Below, in pieces: positions 34,075 through 42,905 of a DNA stretch of 64,000 nt (its first letter is position 1; each line of letters starts with the position of its first letter). The notes beneath the pieces were generated by a model. That model saw only the letters and a program-made list of their open reading frames with translations. It was not told the origin of the DNA and made no database searches. The DNA lies in NCBI RefSeq assembly GCF_001953885.1, contig NZ_MQUS01000014.1, positions 62,001 to 126,000 on the forward strand. The letters are read 5' to 3'. The DNA is from Streptomyces sp. IMTB 2501 (GTDB lineage Bacteria > Actinomycetota > Actinomycetes > Streptomycetales > Streptomycetaceae). A program made the position numbers and the translations under genes.

Positions 34075-35768
34075 GACAGCGCCTCCTCAGGAGCGCGGGA
34101 AGCCCAGGTCGCGAACCGCTCGCCGTCCTCGCGCTCCGCCTGGAACCGCTTCAGCACCCGCTCGATGTAGTCGGGCAGCTCCTCCGACGTCACCTTCAGG
34201 CCGCGCACCTTGCGGCCGAAGCCCGCCTCCAGGCCGAGGGCCCCGCCGAGGTGCACCTGGTAGCCCTCGACCTGCTCGCCCTGGTCGTTCAGGACCAGCT
34301 GGCCCTTGAGACCGATGTCCGCGACCTGGATACGGGCGCAGGCGTTCGGGCAGCCGTTGAGGTTGATGGTGATCGGCTCGTCGAAGTCCGGCAGGCGGCG
34401 CTCCAGTTCGTCGATCAGCTGCGAACCGCGCTGCTTGGTCTCGACGATGGCGAGCTTGCAGAACTCGATGCCGGTGCAGGCCATCGTGCCGCGCCGGAAG
34501 GAGGACGGCCGGGCGGTGAGGTCCAGCGCCTCCAGGCCCTCGACCAGCGAGTCGACCTTGTCCTGCTCGACATCGAGGACGATCATCTTCTGCTCGACGG
34601 TGGTACGGACCCGGCCCGAGCCGTGCGCCTCCGCGAGATCGGCGATCTTCGTGAGCGTGGCACCGTCGACGCGGCCGACCCGCGGGGCGAAACCGACGTA
34701 GAAACGGCCGTCCTTCTGACGGTGCACACCGATGTGGTCGCGCCACTGCTGCACGGGCTGCTCAGGGGCGGGCCCGTCGGTCAGCCCGCGCTTCAGGTAC
34801 TCGTCCTCCAGCACCTGCCGGAACTTCTCCGCGCCCCAGTCGGCGACGAGGAACTTCAGGCGGGCGCGGGTGCGCAGCCGGCGGTAGCCGTAGTCACGGA
34901 AGATCGAGATGACGCCCTCGTAGACGTCCGGGACCTCGTCGATCGGCACCCAGGCGCCGAGCCGCACGCCGAGCTTGGGGTTGGTGGACAGGCCGCCGCC
35001 GACCCACACGTCGAAGCCGGGGCCGTGCTCGGGGTGCCGTACGCCGACGAACGCCACGTCGTTGATCTCGTGCACGACGTCCAGCAGCGGCGAGCCCGAG
35101 ATGGCCGTCTTGAACTTCCGGGGGAGGTTCGAGTACGCCTTGTTGTTCAGGACACGGCGCTTCATCTCCTCAAGCGCCGGCGTCGCGTCGATGATCTCGT
35201 CCTCGGCGATGCCCGCCACCGGGGAGCCGATCATCACACGCGGGGTGTCACCGCAGGCGGTGACCGTGGACAGGCCCACGCCCTCCAGCCGCTCCCAGAT
35301 CTCGGGCACGTCCTCGATCCGGATCCAGTGGTACTGGACGTTCTGCCGGTCGGTGATGTCCGCGGTCCCGCGCGCGAACTCCTGGGAGATCTCGCCGATC
35401 ACCCGCAGCTGCCGCGTCGTGAGCGCGCCGCCGTCGATGCGCACCCGGAGCATGAAGTACTTGTCGTCCAGCTCCTCCGGCTCCAGCACGGCGGTCTTGC
35501 CGCCGTCGATACCGGGCTTGCGCTGGGTGTACAGCCCCCACCAGCGCATCCGGCCACGCAGGTCGTTCGGGTCGATCGAGTCGAAGCCGCGCTTGGAGTA
35601 GATCGTCTCAATGCGTGTCCGCACATTGAGACCGTCGTCGTCCTTCTTGAACTGCTCGTTGCCGTTGAGCGGGGTGAAGTGACCCACGGCCCACTGACCC
35701 TCACCACGGTGACGGCTCACCTTGCGGCGGGGCGCGGAGGCGGCGGGGTTCGGCGGAGTGGCGGCCAT
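34071..35768 (-). CDS. sir: Ferredoxin-type sulfite (nitrite/sulfite) reductase
   Basis: A 565-residue siroheme enzyme reducing sulfite to sulfide with six electrons from ferredoxin. Two half-domain repeats are visible, and the cofactor cysteines are in MACTGIEFCKLA (C-x5-C) and NGCPNACAR (C-x3-C). The basic N-terminus (KVSRHRGEGQWAVGHFTPLN) is typical of the actinobacterial SirA/NirA group. Its place at the head of the cys operon, with a siroheme chelatase gene at the tail, argues for sulfite, not nitrite. ATG 35768 follows GAAGGACG. The 126-base leader downstream of the leader-peptide gene contains a strong hairpin. Confidence 0.93.
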   Translation of the reverse strand: MAATPPNPAASAPRRKVSRHRGEGQWAVGHFTPLNGNEQFKKDDDGLNVRTRIETIYSKRGFDSIDPNDLRGRMRWWGLYTQRKPGIDGGKTAVLEPEELDDKYFMLRVRIDGGALTTRQLRVIGEISQEFARGTADITDRQNVQYHWIRIEDVPEIWERLEGVGLSTVTACGDTPRVMIGSPVAGIAEDEIIDATPALEEMKRRVLNNKAYSNLPRKFKTAISGSPLLDVVHEINDVAFVGVRHPEHGPGFDVWVGGGLSTNPKLGVRLGAWVPIDEVPDVYEGVISIFRDYGYRRLRTRARLKFLVADWGAEKFRQVLEDEYLKRGLTDGPAPEQPVQQWRDHIGVHRQKDGRFYVGFAPRVGRVDGATLTKIADLAEAHGSGRVRTTVEQKMIVLDVEQDKVDSLVEGLEALDLTARPSSFRRGTMACTGIEFCKLAIVETKQRGSQLIDELERRLPDFDEPITINLNGCPNACARIQVADIGLKGQLVLNDQGEQVEGYQVHLGGALGLEAGFGRKVRGLKVTSEELPDYIERVLKRFQAEREDGERFATWASRAPEEALS

Positions 35769-35810
35769 GGTTCTACGTCCTTCGAGACCGGTGGGAATCA
35801 GCTCTGACCT

Positions 35811-35852
35811 GCGCAGACGCGCGCACGCGGGCAGGCGTGCGCGCCTTTGCGC
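35811..35852 (-). promoter_or_regulatory. Attenuator-like hairpin before sulfite reductase
   Basis: Ten-base perfect arms GCGCGCACGC and GCGTGCGCGC face a six-base loop (CTGCCC on the minus strand). GCGCA and TGCGC pair further out across three-base bulges. It lies between the leader-peptide stop (35895) and the sir start (35768). No U-tract follows, so a Rho-linked or anti-SD mechanism would be needed for attenuation. Confidence 0.6.
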
Positions 35853-35894
35853 AAGAGGAATCAGGTGCGGGGGGTTCTCGGCGGTGCTGGGGCG

Positions 35895-35978
35895 TCAGCT
35901 CGCCGGACAGATGGCGCTGGACATGCGGCCGAGGTCGACGTGCCGCCGACTCACCAAGGCAATTCCAGTTCCAGACAT
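35895..35978 (-). CDS. Putative leader peptide of the sulfur operon (27 residues)
   Basis: ATG 35978 opens a 27-codon frame: MSGTGIALVSRR, then HVDLGRMSSAIC, then PAS and TGA. The HVDL-x-R-x2-SAxC core is the hallmark of short actinobacterial peptides annotated as putative leader peptides upstream of sulfur and amino-acid genes. The single Cys codon TGT is four codons before the stop. The frame is followed after 42 bases by a strong hairpin and then by sir. Its role in sensing cysteine or translation rate is plausible but not shown. No good ribosome site is visible, so the transcript may begin close to the ATG. Confidence 0.8.
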   Translation of the reverse strand: MSGTGIALVSRRHVDLGRMSSAICPAS

Positions 35979-36000
35979 GACGGAAGCGTGTCATGGCAAT

Positions 36001-36015
36001 CTGGACACAGTCCAG
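36001..36015. promoter_or_regulatory. Inverted repeat CTGGAC-ACA-GTCCAG in the cys promoter region
   Basis: Perfect six-base arms around three bases, 23 bases upstream of the leader-peptide ATG (minus strand). A candidate operator near the transcription start of the sulfur operon. Confidence 0.5.
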
Positions 36016-36037
36016 CTTCGTCCATCATGCGGACATC

Positions 36038-36060
36038 CTTGTCCCGGAATATGGGACAAG
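36038..36060. promoter_or_regulatory. Inverted repeat with CTTGTCCC arms in the cys promoter region
   Basis: CTTGTCCC and GGGACAAG are perfect eight-base arms separated by GGAATAT. The ten-base half CTTGTCCCGG recurs at 36092-36101. These sit between the GNAT stop and the leader peptide. They are candidate sites for a sulfur regulator; the first could also form a GNAT terminator, though no U-tract follows. Confidence 0.55.
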
Positions 36061-36117
36061 GGTGTTGTCGCTCACATGCGCCGCGGGACGGCTTGTCCCG
36101 GCTGGTCAGGCGCGGTA

Positions 36118-36690
36118 TCAGGCGGGATGAGCCCCGGGCCAGGGTCCCGGCGCGGCCACGTCGGGCTCCAGTTCGACCTTGGTGTCGAACAGCTTGAAGC
36201 CGCGCCGCCGGTAGTTGTCCATGGCGAACTCGCCGTCCTTGCTGCACGTGTGCAGCCATACCCGCTTCGTCGGGGTCCGCTGCGGCCACCGCTCGGCCAG
36301 GTCCCAGGCGCGCGCCGTACCGTACGCCAGCAGATGGCCGCCGATGCGCCGGCCGCGGAAGGCGGGGAGCAGCCCGAAGTAGACGATCTCGACCATGCCC
36401 TCGTCCTGCGGCTCCAGCTCCACAAAGCCGGCCGGGGTGCCCCGGTCGTAGGCCACCCAGGTCTCCACGCCGGGCCGGTCCAGATACTCCTGCCACCGGG
36501 CGTACGTCCAGCCCAGCCGGTCGGTCCAGCGGATGTCGCCGCCGACCGAGGCGTACAGGAAGCGGCTGAACTCGGGGGAGGGGACCTCGGCCCGGACGAT
36601 CCGGACGTCGCCCTCGGGCATCGCGGCGGGCAGAAGGTCGCCCGGTGACGTCTGCTCCAGGGACCAGGTGGTGACAGGGACGCTGCTCAT
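36118..36690 (-). CDS. GNAT family N-acetyltransferase
   Basis: A 190-residue acetyl-CoA-dependent transferase. The acetyl-CoA site is visible in EIVYFGLLPAFRGRRIGGHL (residues about 100-119), with the R/Q-x-x-G-x-G/A loop as RGRRIGG. WLHTCSKDGEFAMDNYRRRG at 145-165 is the C-terminal motif B region. The substrate is unknown; GNAT proteins acetylate amines on small molecules, antibiotics or proteins. It lies upstream of the sulfur operon in the same direction, but a 139-base gap with palindromes separates them, so co-regulation is doubtful. Confidence 0.88.
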   Translation of the reverse strand: MSSVPVTTWSLEQTSPGDLLPAAMPEGDVRIVRAEVPSPEFSRFLYASVGGDIRWTDRLGWTYARWQEYLDRPGVETWVAYDRGTPAGFVELEPQDEGMVEIVYFGLLPAFRGRRIGGHLLAYGTARAWDLAERWPQRTPTKRVWLHTCSKDGEFAMDNYRRRGFKLFDTKVELEPDVAAPGPWPGAHPA

Positions 36691-36774
36691 GCGGGCCAGG
36701 GAATCATCCCGCGTCCCGGTCTGTCGATCGACCCCGTCCGTCGCTCGGTCGAGGTGCCCCGAAGCCGGCCCGGG

Positions 36775-38109
36775 TCACCCCAGTGACCGGTCCAGCGCGG
36801 CCAGGGGCATGGCGAAGAGCATGCGGTCCGACAGGGACCACACCTCGCCCGTCTCCTGCCAGTAGGAGAGGGACGCCGTCGACTGTGCCCAGCAGCGGTG
36901 CGAGCCGTCCGAGCCGCAGCGGGCCGCCTTCGCCCCCGCGGCGTCCTGCCGCCACAGCCCGCCGTGTCCGTTCCATGAGCCGGGCAGACGTCCCACATAC
37001 CAGGACGCACCCTCCGCCCCGGGCTGCCAGTAGGACAGCACACCCCGGATCCCGGTCGCCCCGGTCCGGTACGCCTCCACCGCCTCCACCCGGCCCCCGG
37101 CGTCCGTGGCGAGCAGCCCGCCGCGTGCCGGAGCCGTACTGAAGGCGTACCGCCACAGCCGGGCGCTCTTGTCGCCCTCCGGCGCGGTCCACTCCGCGGC
37201 GACCAGGCTGTCCGGCGCGGTACCCCGGTCCACGGACAGCGCGCCGGTGCAGGGCGGGCCGGAGCGGGCGCAGCGGCCCGCGGTGAACCGGTACGAGCCC
37301 ACCGCGGGCATCACATAGCGGTAGCCGTCGGCGGACCAGCCGCCGGGTACCCGCCCGATCGCGGGCCCGTCGACGCTGGTCCGCTGGATCCGGTCGAGGT
37401 CGTAGACATACAGCGCGTCGGCGCTGCCGCGCCGGGTGGTGACCAGCAGCTTGTCCTCGTACCAGACCATGCCGGAGATCGCGGAGGACAGGCCCCGGTA
37501 GTCACGGCCGCCGTCGACCGGCACCACCAGCAGCACCCAGCGGTAGGCGAGGCGGGTGGGATCGTCGGCGTCCACGAAGGCGACCCTGGCCAGGCCCCGC
37601 TCGTCGGCGCGGCCGCCGGTGTCACTGTGGGTCCAGCCGGCGAGCACGACCCGGTGAGTGCCCCAGATGCCGTCGTCGTCGGCGACCCCGGAGGTGGTCA
37701 CCGACGCCGGCCGCCAGTCGGTGCCGGTGGTGTCGGCCGGGTCCCAGCAGTAGGCGCGGGTGGCGGCCGGGGTCACGGGCAGGGACGCGCGGTCGGCGGC
37801 GGAGCAGCCGGCGGACGGACGCATTCCGCGGTCGGCGCTCGCCAGGACGGCGTCCACGCCGACCGGGCGTCCCATCGCGGCCGACAGCCGGTCCAGCGTG
37901 CGGGCGGGGACCAGCCGCTCCTGGAGCCGGAGCGGTGCGGTGTCCGCCGGGGACGAGAGCGGCTTGAGCGCGCCGGGGCTGTCGGTGACGTCCGCCTGGG
38001 ACGCGCTGATCAGGGTGGCGGCCGCGGTGAGCGCCAGCGCGGTCCCGGTCAGGAAGGCGCGCAGTGCCGCGCCGCGCCTGCGCCGCCGGTGTCTGCCGCG
38101 ATGCTTCAT
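36775..38109 (-). CDS. Secreted hypothetical protein
   Basis: A 444-residue protein with a basic N-terminus (MKHRGRHRRRRRGAALR) and hydrophobic segment FLTGTALALTAAATLISASQ, a Sec-type signal or anchor. The exported part contains repeated aromatic-rich modules ending in YWQ or YCW, such as LSYWQPGAEGASWYVGRLPG and LSYWQETGEVWSLSDRML, suggesting a beta-propeller. Several Cys pairs (GCSAADRASL, RAYCWDP, RCARSGPPCTG, RCGSDGSHRCWA) would allow extracellular disulfides. I recognise it as a conserved Streptomyces secreted protein type without a function. ATG 38109 follows GAGGGGACGAG. Confidence 0.8.
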   Translation of the reverse strand: MKHRGRHRRRRRGAALRAFLTGTALALTAAATLISASQADVTDSPGALKPLSSPADTAPLRLQERLVPARTLDRLSAAMGRPVGVDAVLASADRGMRPSAGCSAADRASLPVTPAATRAYCWDPADTTGTDWRPASVTTSGVADDDGIWGTHRVVLAGWTHSDTGGRADERGLARVAFVDADDPTRLAYRWVLLVVPVDGGRDYRGLSSAISGMVWYEDKLLVTTRRGSADALYVYDLDRIQRTSVDGPAIGRVPGGWSADGYRYVMPAVGSYRFTAGRCARSGPPCTGALSVDRGTAPDSLVAAEWTAPEGDKSARLWRYAFSTAPARGGLLATDAGGRVEAVEAYRTGATGIRGVLSYWQPGAEGASWYVGRLPGSWNGHGGLWRQDAAGAKAARCGSDGSHRCWAQSTASLSYWQETGEVWSLSDRMLFAMPLAALDRSLG

Positions 38110-38284
38110 CTCGTCCCCTCTTCCAGGACTCCCGCGCCGCCGAGGCGCGCCGGCCGGTGGGGGACCAACTGCGCCTGCTGATCCGTACGTTGACCTGAGA
38201 AGCGGATGGGGAGGCCCATAGGGGATGCTACGGCAGCAACGGTCCGCGCAGGGCCGAGACCCCGCAAATATGCGGAAGAATCGC

Positions 38285-39586
38285 TCACCGGGCCCCGGCA
38301 TCGCCGCCCTGCGCCGCCGTCCGCCGCCGCGTGATCGCCGGTGCCGTCGAGGAAGGCAGCAGGTCACGAGGGTCGCCGGGCAGCAGCGTCTCGATCTCCG
38401 CGTCCTCGCGGAAACGATACGGCCGATGCTGGAGCAGTTCCCCGAAATACCGCCGGATCCGCGACATCTCGGCCCGCACCGTCACCGTGCGTGAGGGATC
38501 CCCGAACAGGTCACCGGCCAGAGCCGCCGCACCGCGTCCCGAGCGGTGGACGGCGAGCAGATACAGCAACTCGGCATGCCGAGGGCTGAGTTCACGCGAC
38601 CAGGAACCCGCCGAACCGGACACCGTCAGCGTACTGCGGCCCGGCCGGGCCAGGTCCAGCACGATCCGCGTGACCGTGCCGAGCGGTTCCTCCGCCACCC
38701 GCAGCAGCCAGCCCCCGGCCAGCGGCTCCACCGCGCACGAACCCAGCGACGGCAGCCACCGGCGGCCCGGCGCCAGCGACTTGGGCAGCGCGACCCGCCG
38801 CACGTACGGCATCCCGGACACGGCCGCCGACCAGCCATTGCGGTCCACCACCAGCGCCCGCCCGTCCAGCCGGGCCAGCACCGGCGCCGCCACCGACCGC
38901 AGCCGCTCCAGCGCGTCCACATGCAGTTCCCGCAGCCGCGCCTCGGCCAGCTTGGCCACCGAGTCCACCCAGGCGAGGGTCGCCGGATGCATGGTCTCCA
39001 ACGGACCGCTGACGTCCACGACCCCGATCAGCCGCCCGTCCCGGGGATCGGTGATCGGCGCGCCCGTGCAGGTCCAGGAGGCGTGCGAGCGGACGAAGTG
39101 CTCGGCGGCGAAGACCTGTACGGGTCGTCGTACGACCGCCGGGGTGCCCACGCCGTTGGTGCCGACGACGTCTTCCCGCCAGTCCGCGCCGAGTTCGAAG
39201 CCCAGGCCGTCCGCCTTGCGCAGCACCGGCGAGGCCCCCTCCCGCCACAGCACCCGCCCGTCGGCGTCCGCGACGACCATGATGTGCTGCGCCACATCGG
39301 CGACCGAAAGCAGCCCCTCGCGCAGCACCGGCAGCACCGGCCGCAGCGGTGACTCCTCGCGGCGGCGCCGGACTTCGTCGGAGGACAGCAGACCGGATCT
39401 GAAGTCGTGGTCGGGATCGACACCGCTGCGCAGCATCCGTCCCCAGGACTGCTCGATCACCGGACGGGGCGCGATCCGCGCACGTTGACCGGCAAGTGTG
39501 GCGTCGCGTACCTCGCTCAGCAGTCGCGCCGCCTGTGTCGCGTCCACAGCGGCCAGGCGCGCCACGTTCATCGGCGGGTTCACCAC
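38285..39586 (-). CDS. GAF-domain regulator, AcoR-like without the AAA domain
   Basis: A 433-residue regulator. Residues about 25-220 resemble the sensory half of acetoin regulator AcoR: PVIEQSWGRMLRSGVDPDHD, then a GAF domain with VGTNGVGTPAVVRRPVQVF and TCTGAPITDPRDGRLIGVVD. AcoR proteins of Gram-negatives continue with an AAA+ sigma-54 domain; here that is absent. The C-terminal part has a winged-helix-like segment (LSPRHAELLYLLAVHRSG, then VRAEMSRIRRYFGELL). This arrangement is common in actinobacteria near alcohol or acetaldehyde dehydrogenases, but none is adjacent. GTG 39586 follows GGAGG at six bases. Confidence 0.85.
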   Translation of the reverse strand: MVNPPMNVARLAAVDATQAARLLSEVRDATLAGQRARIAPRPVIEQSWGRMLRSGVDPDHDFRSGLLSSDEVRRRREESPLRPVLPVLREGLLSVADVAQHIMVVADADGRVLWREGASPVLRKADGLGFELGADWREDVVGTNGVGTPAVVRRPVQVFAAEHFVRSHASWTCTGAPITDPRDGRLIGVVDVSGPLETMHPATLAWVDSVAKLAEARLRELHVDALERLRSVAAPVLARLDGRALVVDRNGWSAAVSGMPYVRRVALPKSLAPGRRWLPSLGSCAVEPLAGGWLLRVAEEPLGTVTRIVLDLARPGRSTLTVSGSAGSWSRELSPRHAELLYLLAVHRSGRGAAALAGDLFGDPSRTVTVRAEMSRIRRYFGELLQHRPYRFREDAEIETLLPGDPRDLLPSSTAPAITRRRTAAQGGDAGAR

Positions 39587-39912
39587 GGGGGTCCTCCCGG
39601 AAAAGGGCTTCGAACATACTTGTCAAGCCGTCACGGGCGGCGGTTTCCGGTCCGGCTGTACCTCTCATACTGCCGCTCCGGGCAGGCCGGGGGCACACAC
39701 TCCGCGCACGTGCGCCGACAAGTTGCAACCCCTTGCAACCCTGGTGGACGGCCGGAGTGTGGCCGAGACTTGTCGCGTCCGCGGGCTCAACGGGCCCAGG
39801 TGGTGGGGGTGGTGCCGTGTCGGCGCAGCACCACCCCCTCCGGGGGGTTCAGCCGAATTCGCTACACGGGTCGCGTGTCGGGGCGCGTCGGCGGCTGACA
39901 GCGCCCTCGGCT
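39587..39912. other. Promoter region of the GAF regulator; no gene seen
   Basis: A consensus-like TTGACA (minus strand, 39621-39626) lies upstream of the regulator. TTGCAACCC is directly repeated at 39724-39732 and 39734-39742, a possible activator site. ACCCCC and GGGGGT at 39833-39848 can form a hairpin and may end the AidB-like gene, whose stop is at 39913. Confidence 0.45.
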
Positions 39913-41550
39913 TCAGGAGATCGGACGTGCTCGTTCGACAATCGCTTTGAGGCCCAGGCCCGTTGGCAAGGTGCCGAAGGATGCTCCGTGGTCTCCGCCC
40001 AGTCGCGAGGCGCAGAAGGCATCCGCGATCTCCGGCGGGGCGTGGCGGACCAGGAGGGAACCCTGGAGCACCAGCGCGAGCCGTTCCACGAGCCGCCTGG
40101 CGCGGCCCTCGACGGCGTCCAGGTCGGCGAGTTCGGTGAAGAGGTCCTTCACGGCGCGGTCCAGGCGGTGGTCGGCGCCGTGGGCGCGGCCGATCTCGGT
40201 CAGGCACGCGTTCAGCGCGCCCGGCTCCCGTTGCAGCGCACGGAGCACGTCCAGCGCCTGGACGTTTCCCGCGCCCTCCCAGACGGAGTTCAGCGGGGAC
40301 TCCCGGACCAGCCGGGGCAGACCCGACTCCTCGACGTACCCGTTTCCGCCCAGGCACTCCGCGGCCTCGACCGCGACGGGCGCACAGCGCTTGGTGATCC
40401 AGTACTTGGCGGCCGGCACCGCCAGCCGCAGGAAGGCGCGCTCCTGCTCGCCGCCGTCGTCGTAGGCGGCCGCGAGCCGCAGGGCGAGGGTGGTGGCGGC
40501 CTCGGACTCCAGCGCGAGATCGGCGAGGACGTTGCGCATCAGCGGCTTGTCGAGCAGCCGGCCGCCGAAGGCCTCCCGGTAGGTGCAGTGGTGGATCGCC
40601 TGCGCCACCGCCTGCCGCATCAGGCCCGCCGAGCCGAGCGCGCAGTCCAGCCGGGTCGCCGCGACCATCCCGATGATGGTCGGTACCCCACGCCCCTCCT
40701 CGCCGACCCGGCGCGCCCAGGTGCCGGCGAACTCCACCTCCGCGGACGCGTTGGAGCGGTTGCCCAGCTTGTCCTTCAGCCGCTGGATGAGGAAGACGTT
40801 GCGGGAGCCGTCGGGCAGGACGCGTGGCACCAGGAAGCAGGTGAGGCCCGCCGGGGCCTGCGCGAGCACGAGGAACCCGTCCGACATCGGTGCCGAGCAG
40901 AACCACTTGTGCCCGGTCAGCGTGTACGTGCCCGACTCCGCGAGCGGCCGGGCCTCGGTGGTGTTCGCCCGGACGTCGCTGCCACCCTGCTTCTCGGTCA
41001 TGCCCATGCCGAAGAGGGCGCCGGGCTTCCGCGCGGCGGGCCGCAGCTCCCGGTCGTAGAGCGTGGACGTGAGCCGCGGCTCCCACTCGGCGGCGAGCCC
41101 GGGGTCGGTGCGCAGCGCGGGCACGGCCGCGTGGGTCATAGACAGCGGGCAGCAGTTTCCCGCCTCGACCTGGGTCCAGATCAGGAATCCGGCGGCCCTG
41201 CGGACATGCCCGGACGGCCGGTTCCAGGCGGCCGTCAGCCCCGACGAGACGCCCTTGCCGAGCAGCCGGTGCCAGGCCGGGTGGAAGTCGACCTCGTCGA
41301 TCCGGTGGCCGTACCGGTCGTGGGTGCGCAGCCGCGGCGGGTGCTCGTTCGCCTGCACGCCCCACTCCTGCAACTGCGCCGAGCCCGCGGAGCGGCCCAG
41401 CAGGGACAGCTCCGCGCGGACCTCGTCGAGCACGTCCGGACCGGTGTGCCGCTCCATGGCCGCCACCAGGGCCCGGTCGGCGGTGAAGAGGTCGTAGCCG
41501 ACCAGCGGGGGCGGCTGGTTCGTCACGGTGTGGGTGGGGGTGCCTGCCAT
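39913..41550 (-). CDS. AidB-like acyl-CoA dehydrogenase family protein
   Basis: A 545-residue flavoprotein. The block GMGMTEKQGGSDVRANTTEA near residue 190 is diagnostic for the AidB group (DNA alkylation response) within acyl-CoA dehydrogenases. The flavin region TGHKWFCSAPMSDGFLVLAQ follows, and CLGGNGYVEES plus NSVWEGAGNVQALDVLRAL complete the C-terminal domain. AidB of E. coli binds DNA and has weak isovaleryl-CoA dehydrogenase activity. The N-terminus NQPPPLVGYDLFTADRALVA also fits AidB. No ada or alkA gene is nearby. ATG 41550 is chosen by homology. The gene is divergent from yihY-like 41682. Confidence 0.9.
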   Translation of the reverse strand: MAGTPTHTVTNQPPPLVGYDLFTADRALVAAMERHTGPDVLDEVRAELSLLGRSAGSAQLQEWGVQANEHPPRLRTHDRYGHRIDEVDFHPAWHRLLGKGVSSGLTAAWNRPSGHVRRAAGFLIWTQVEAGNCCPLSMTHAAVPALRTDPGLAAEWEPRLTSTLYDRELRPAARKPGALFGMGMTEKQGGSDVRANTTEARPLAESGTYTLTGHKWFCSAPMSDGFLVLAQAPAGLTCFLVPRVLPDGSRNVFLIQRLKDKLGNRSNASAEVEFAGTWARRVGEEGRGVPTIIGMVAATRLDCALGSAGLMRQAVAQAIHHCTYREAFGGRLLDKPLMRNVLADLALESEAATTLALRLAAAYDDGGEQERAFLRLAVPAAKYWITKRCAPVAVEAAECLGGNGYVEESGLPRLVRESPLNSVWEGAGNVQALDVLRALQREPGALNACLTEIGRAHGADHRLDRAVKDLFTELADLDAVEGRARRLVERLALVLQGSLLVRHAPPEIADAFCASRLGGDHGASFGTLPTGLGLKAIVERARPIS

Positions 41551-41669
41551 GATTGCGAACCTACCCGGGACTGCGGCGGTGATGACCTCCAGAGTGGCAC
41601 AGCGCCGCGGCCGGCGGCGCCGGATGCGGCCGTCCGCCCCGGAAGGTGAGGGCGGTCCGGTGCTGCGGA

Positions 41670-41675
41670 TACCTT
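41670..41675 (+). promoter_or_regulatory. -10 box TACCTT of a leaderless gene (YihY)
   Basis: TACCTT begins 12 bases before GTG 41682, with no ribosome site between them. This decides the start in favour of GTG 41682 over upstream codons. Confidence 0.5.
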
Positions 41676-41681
41676 TGGGTC

Positions 41682-42905
41682 GTGCAGCCAGCAAGTGAAC
41701 CCCCCGAGCCGCCCACCGGTCGCCTCCACCGGGCCAGAGTCCTCTACCGGAACGTCTCCAAACGCCGGACCGCCTGGCTGCTGCTCAAGGACACCGTCAA
41801 CTCCTGCGTGGAGTACCGCGTCCTGGGCCTGGCGGCCGAGGCGGCGTTCTTCACGCTGCTGTCCGTGCCGCCCCTGCTGCTCTGCCTCATCGGGCTGCTC
41901 GCCTACGTCGACAACTGGACCGGGGCCCACACCATCCAGAGCCTGGAGACCAACATCCTCGACGCCTCGCGGACGGTCCTGTCCGACAAGGGCGTGAAGG
42001 AGATCGCCGAGCCGATCCTGCACGACGTGCTGAGGACCCGGCCCGACGTCATCTCCATCGGGTTCGTCTTCGCCCTCTGGTCCGGATCACGCGCGGTGAA
42101 CGTCTTCATCGACACCATCACCGTCATGTACGGCCTCGACGGCGTCCGCGGCATCGTCAAGACGCGGATGATGTCCTTCCTGCTGTTCATCGTGGCACTG
42201 CTGATCGGCTCGGTGGCGCTGCCCCTGATGGTGGCCGGCCCGGACGCCGTGGTCCGGGTGGTGCCCTGGTCGGAGACGGTGGTCCAGGTCCTGTACTGGC
42301 CGGTCGTCATCGTCCTGTCCGTCGCCTTCCTGACCACCCTCTACCACGTGTCCGTGCCGGTCCGCTCCCCGTGGATCGAGGACGTCCCCGGCGCCCTGGT
42401 CGCCCTGGCCATGTGGGTCCTCGGCAGTTCCCTGCTTCGGATCTACCTCGTGCACACCATCGAGGGCGCCACGATCTACGGCTCCCTGGCCGCATCCGTC
42501 GCCGTCCTCCTGTGGATCGGGGTGTCCGCCTTCGCCGTCCTCGTCGGCGCGGCGGTCAACGCCGCCATCGACCGGGTCTGGCCCGCCGCCGCCACGGCCG
42601 CCGCCCGCGCCTCGAACGAGCGGATCCGCGAGGCCCAGGTCGTCGAGTACGTCGCCCGGGCCGCGGCCGCCCGCGAGGCCGACCCCGACGACCCCGACAT
42701 GCCCTCCGAGTTCCCCGAGCGCTGGTCCCGCTTCCTGCCCCCGGAGGACGTCACGGCCCGCCTGCGTACCCACGCCAAGCACACCCACCACACGCACAAG
42801 GCCAACGGCCGTCCTCCGCACGAGGGCCACGAGGGCCACGAGGCCGATCAAGGCCATCCGCACGAGGCGGGCGGGGACGCGGGCACGGCACACCGGGGGA
42901 AGTGA
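41682..42905 (+). CDS. YihY/BrkB family membrane protein with His-rich tail
   Basis: A 407-residue inner-membrane protein. The YihY core has about six helices: ALGLAAEAAFF-type opening (LGLAAEAAFFTLLSVPPLLL), IGFVFALWSGSRAVNVFIDT, SFLLFIVALLIGSVALPLMV, YWPVVIVLSVAFLTTLYHVS, VPGALVALAMWVLGSSLLRI and IYGSLAASVAVLLWIGVSAF. The family was once called ribonuclease BN in error; its transport role is unresolved. The cytoplasmic C-terminus, from about residue 310, is charged and ends in roughly 40 residues unusually rich in His (HTHHTH, HEGHEGHE). The start is set by the leaderless promoter. Confidence 0.92.
   Translation: MQPASEPPEPPTGRLHRARVLYRNVSKRRTAWLLLKDTVNSCVEYRVLGLAAEAAFFTLLSVPPLLLCLIGLLAYVDNWTGAHTIQSLETNILDASRTVLSDKGVKEIAEPILHDVLRTRPDVISIGFVFALWSGSRAVNVFIDTITVMYGLDGVRGIVKTRMMSFLLFIVALLIGSVALPLMVAGPDAVVRVVPWSETVVQVLYWPVVIVLSVAFLTTLYHVSVPVRSPWIEDVPGALVALAMWVLGSSLLRIYLVHTIEGATIYGSLAASVAVLLWIGVSAFAVLVGAAVNAAIDRVWPAAATAAARASNERIREAQVVEYVARAAAAREADPDDPDMPSEFPERWSRFLPPEDVTARLRTHAKHTHHTHKANGRPPHEGHEGHEADQGHPHEAGGDAGTAHRGK

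Noticed and set aside
34071..35768. Nitrite reductase for nitrogen assimilation
   Set aside because: Sequence alone fits both, but the surrounding cys and siroheme genes support sulfite as substrate.
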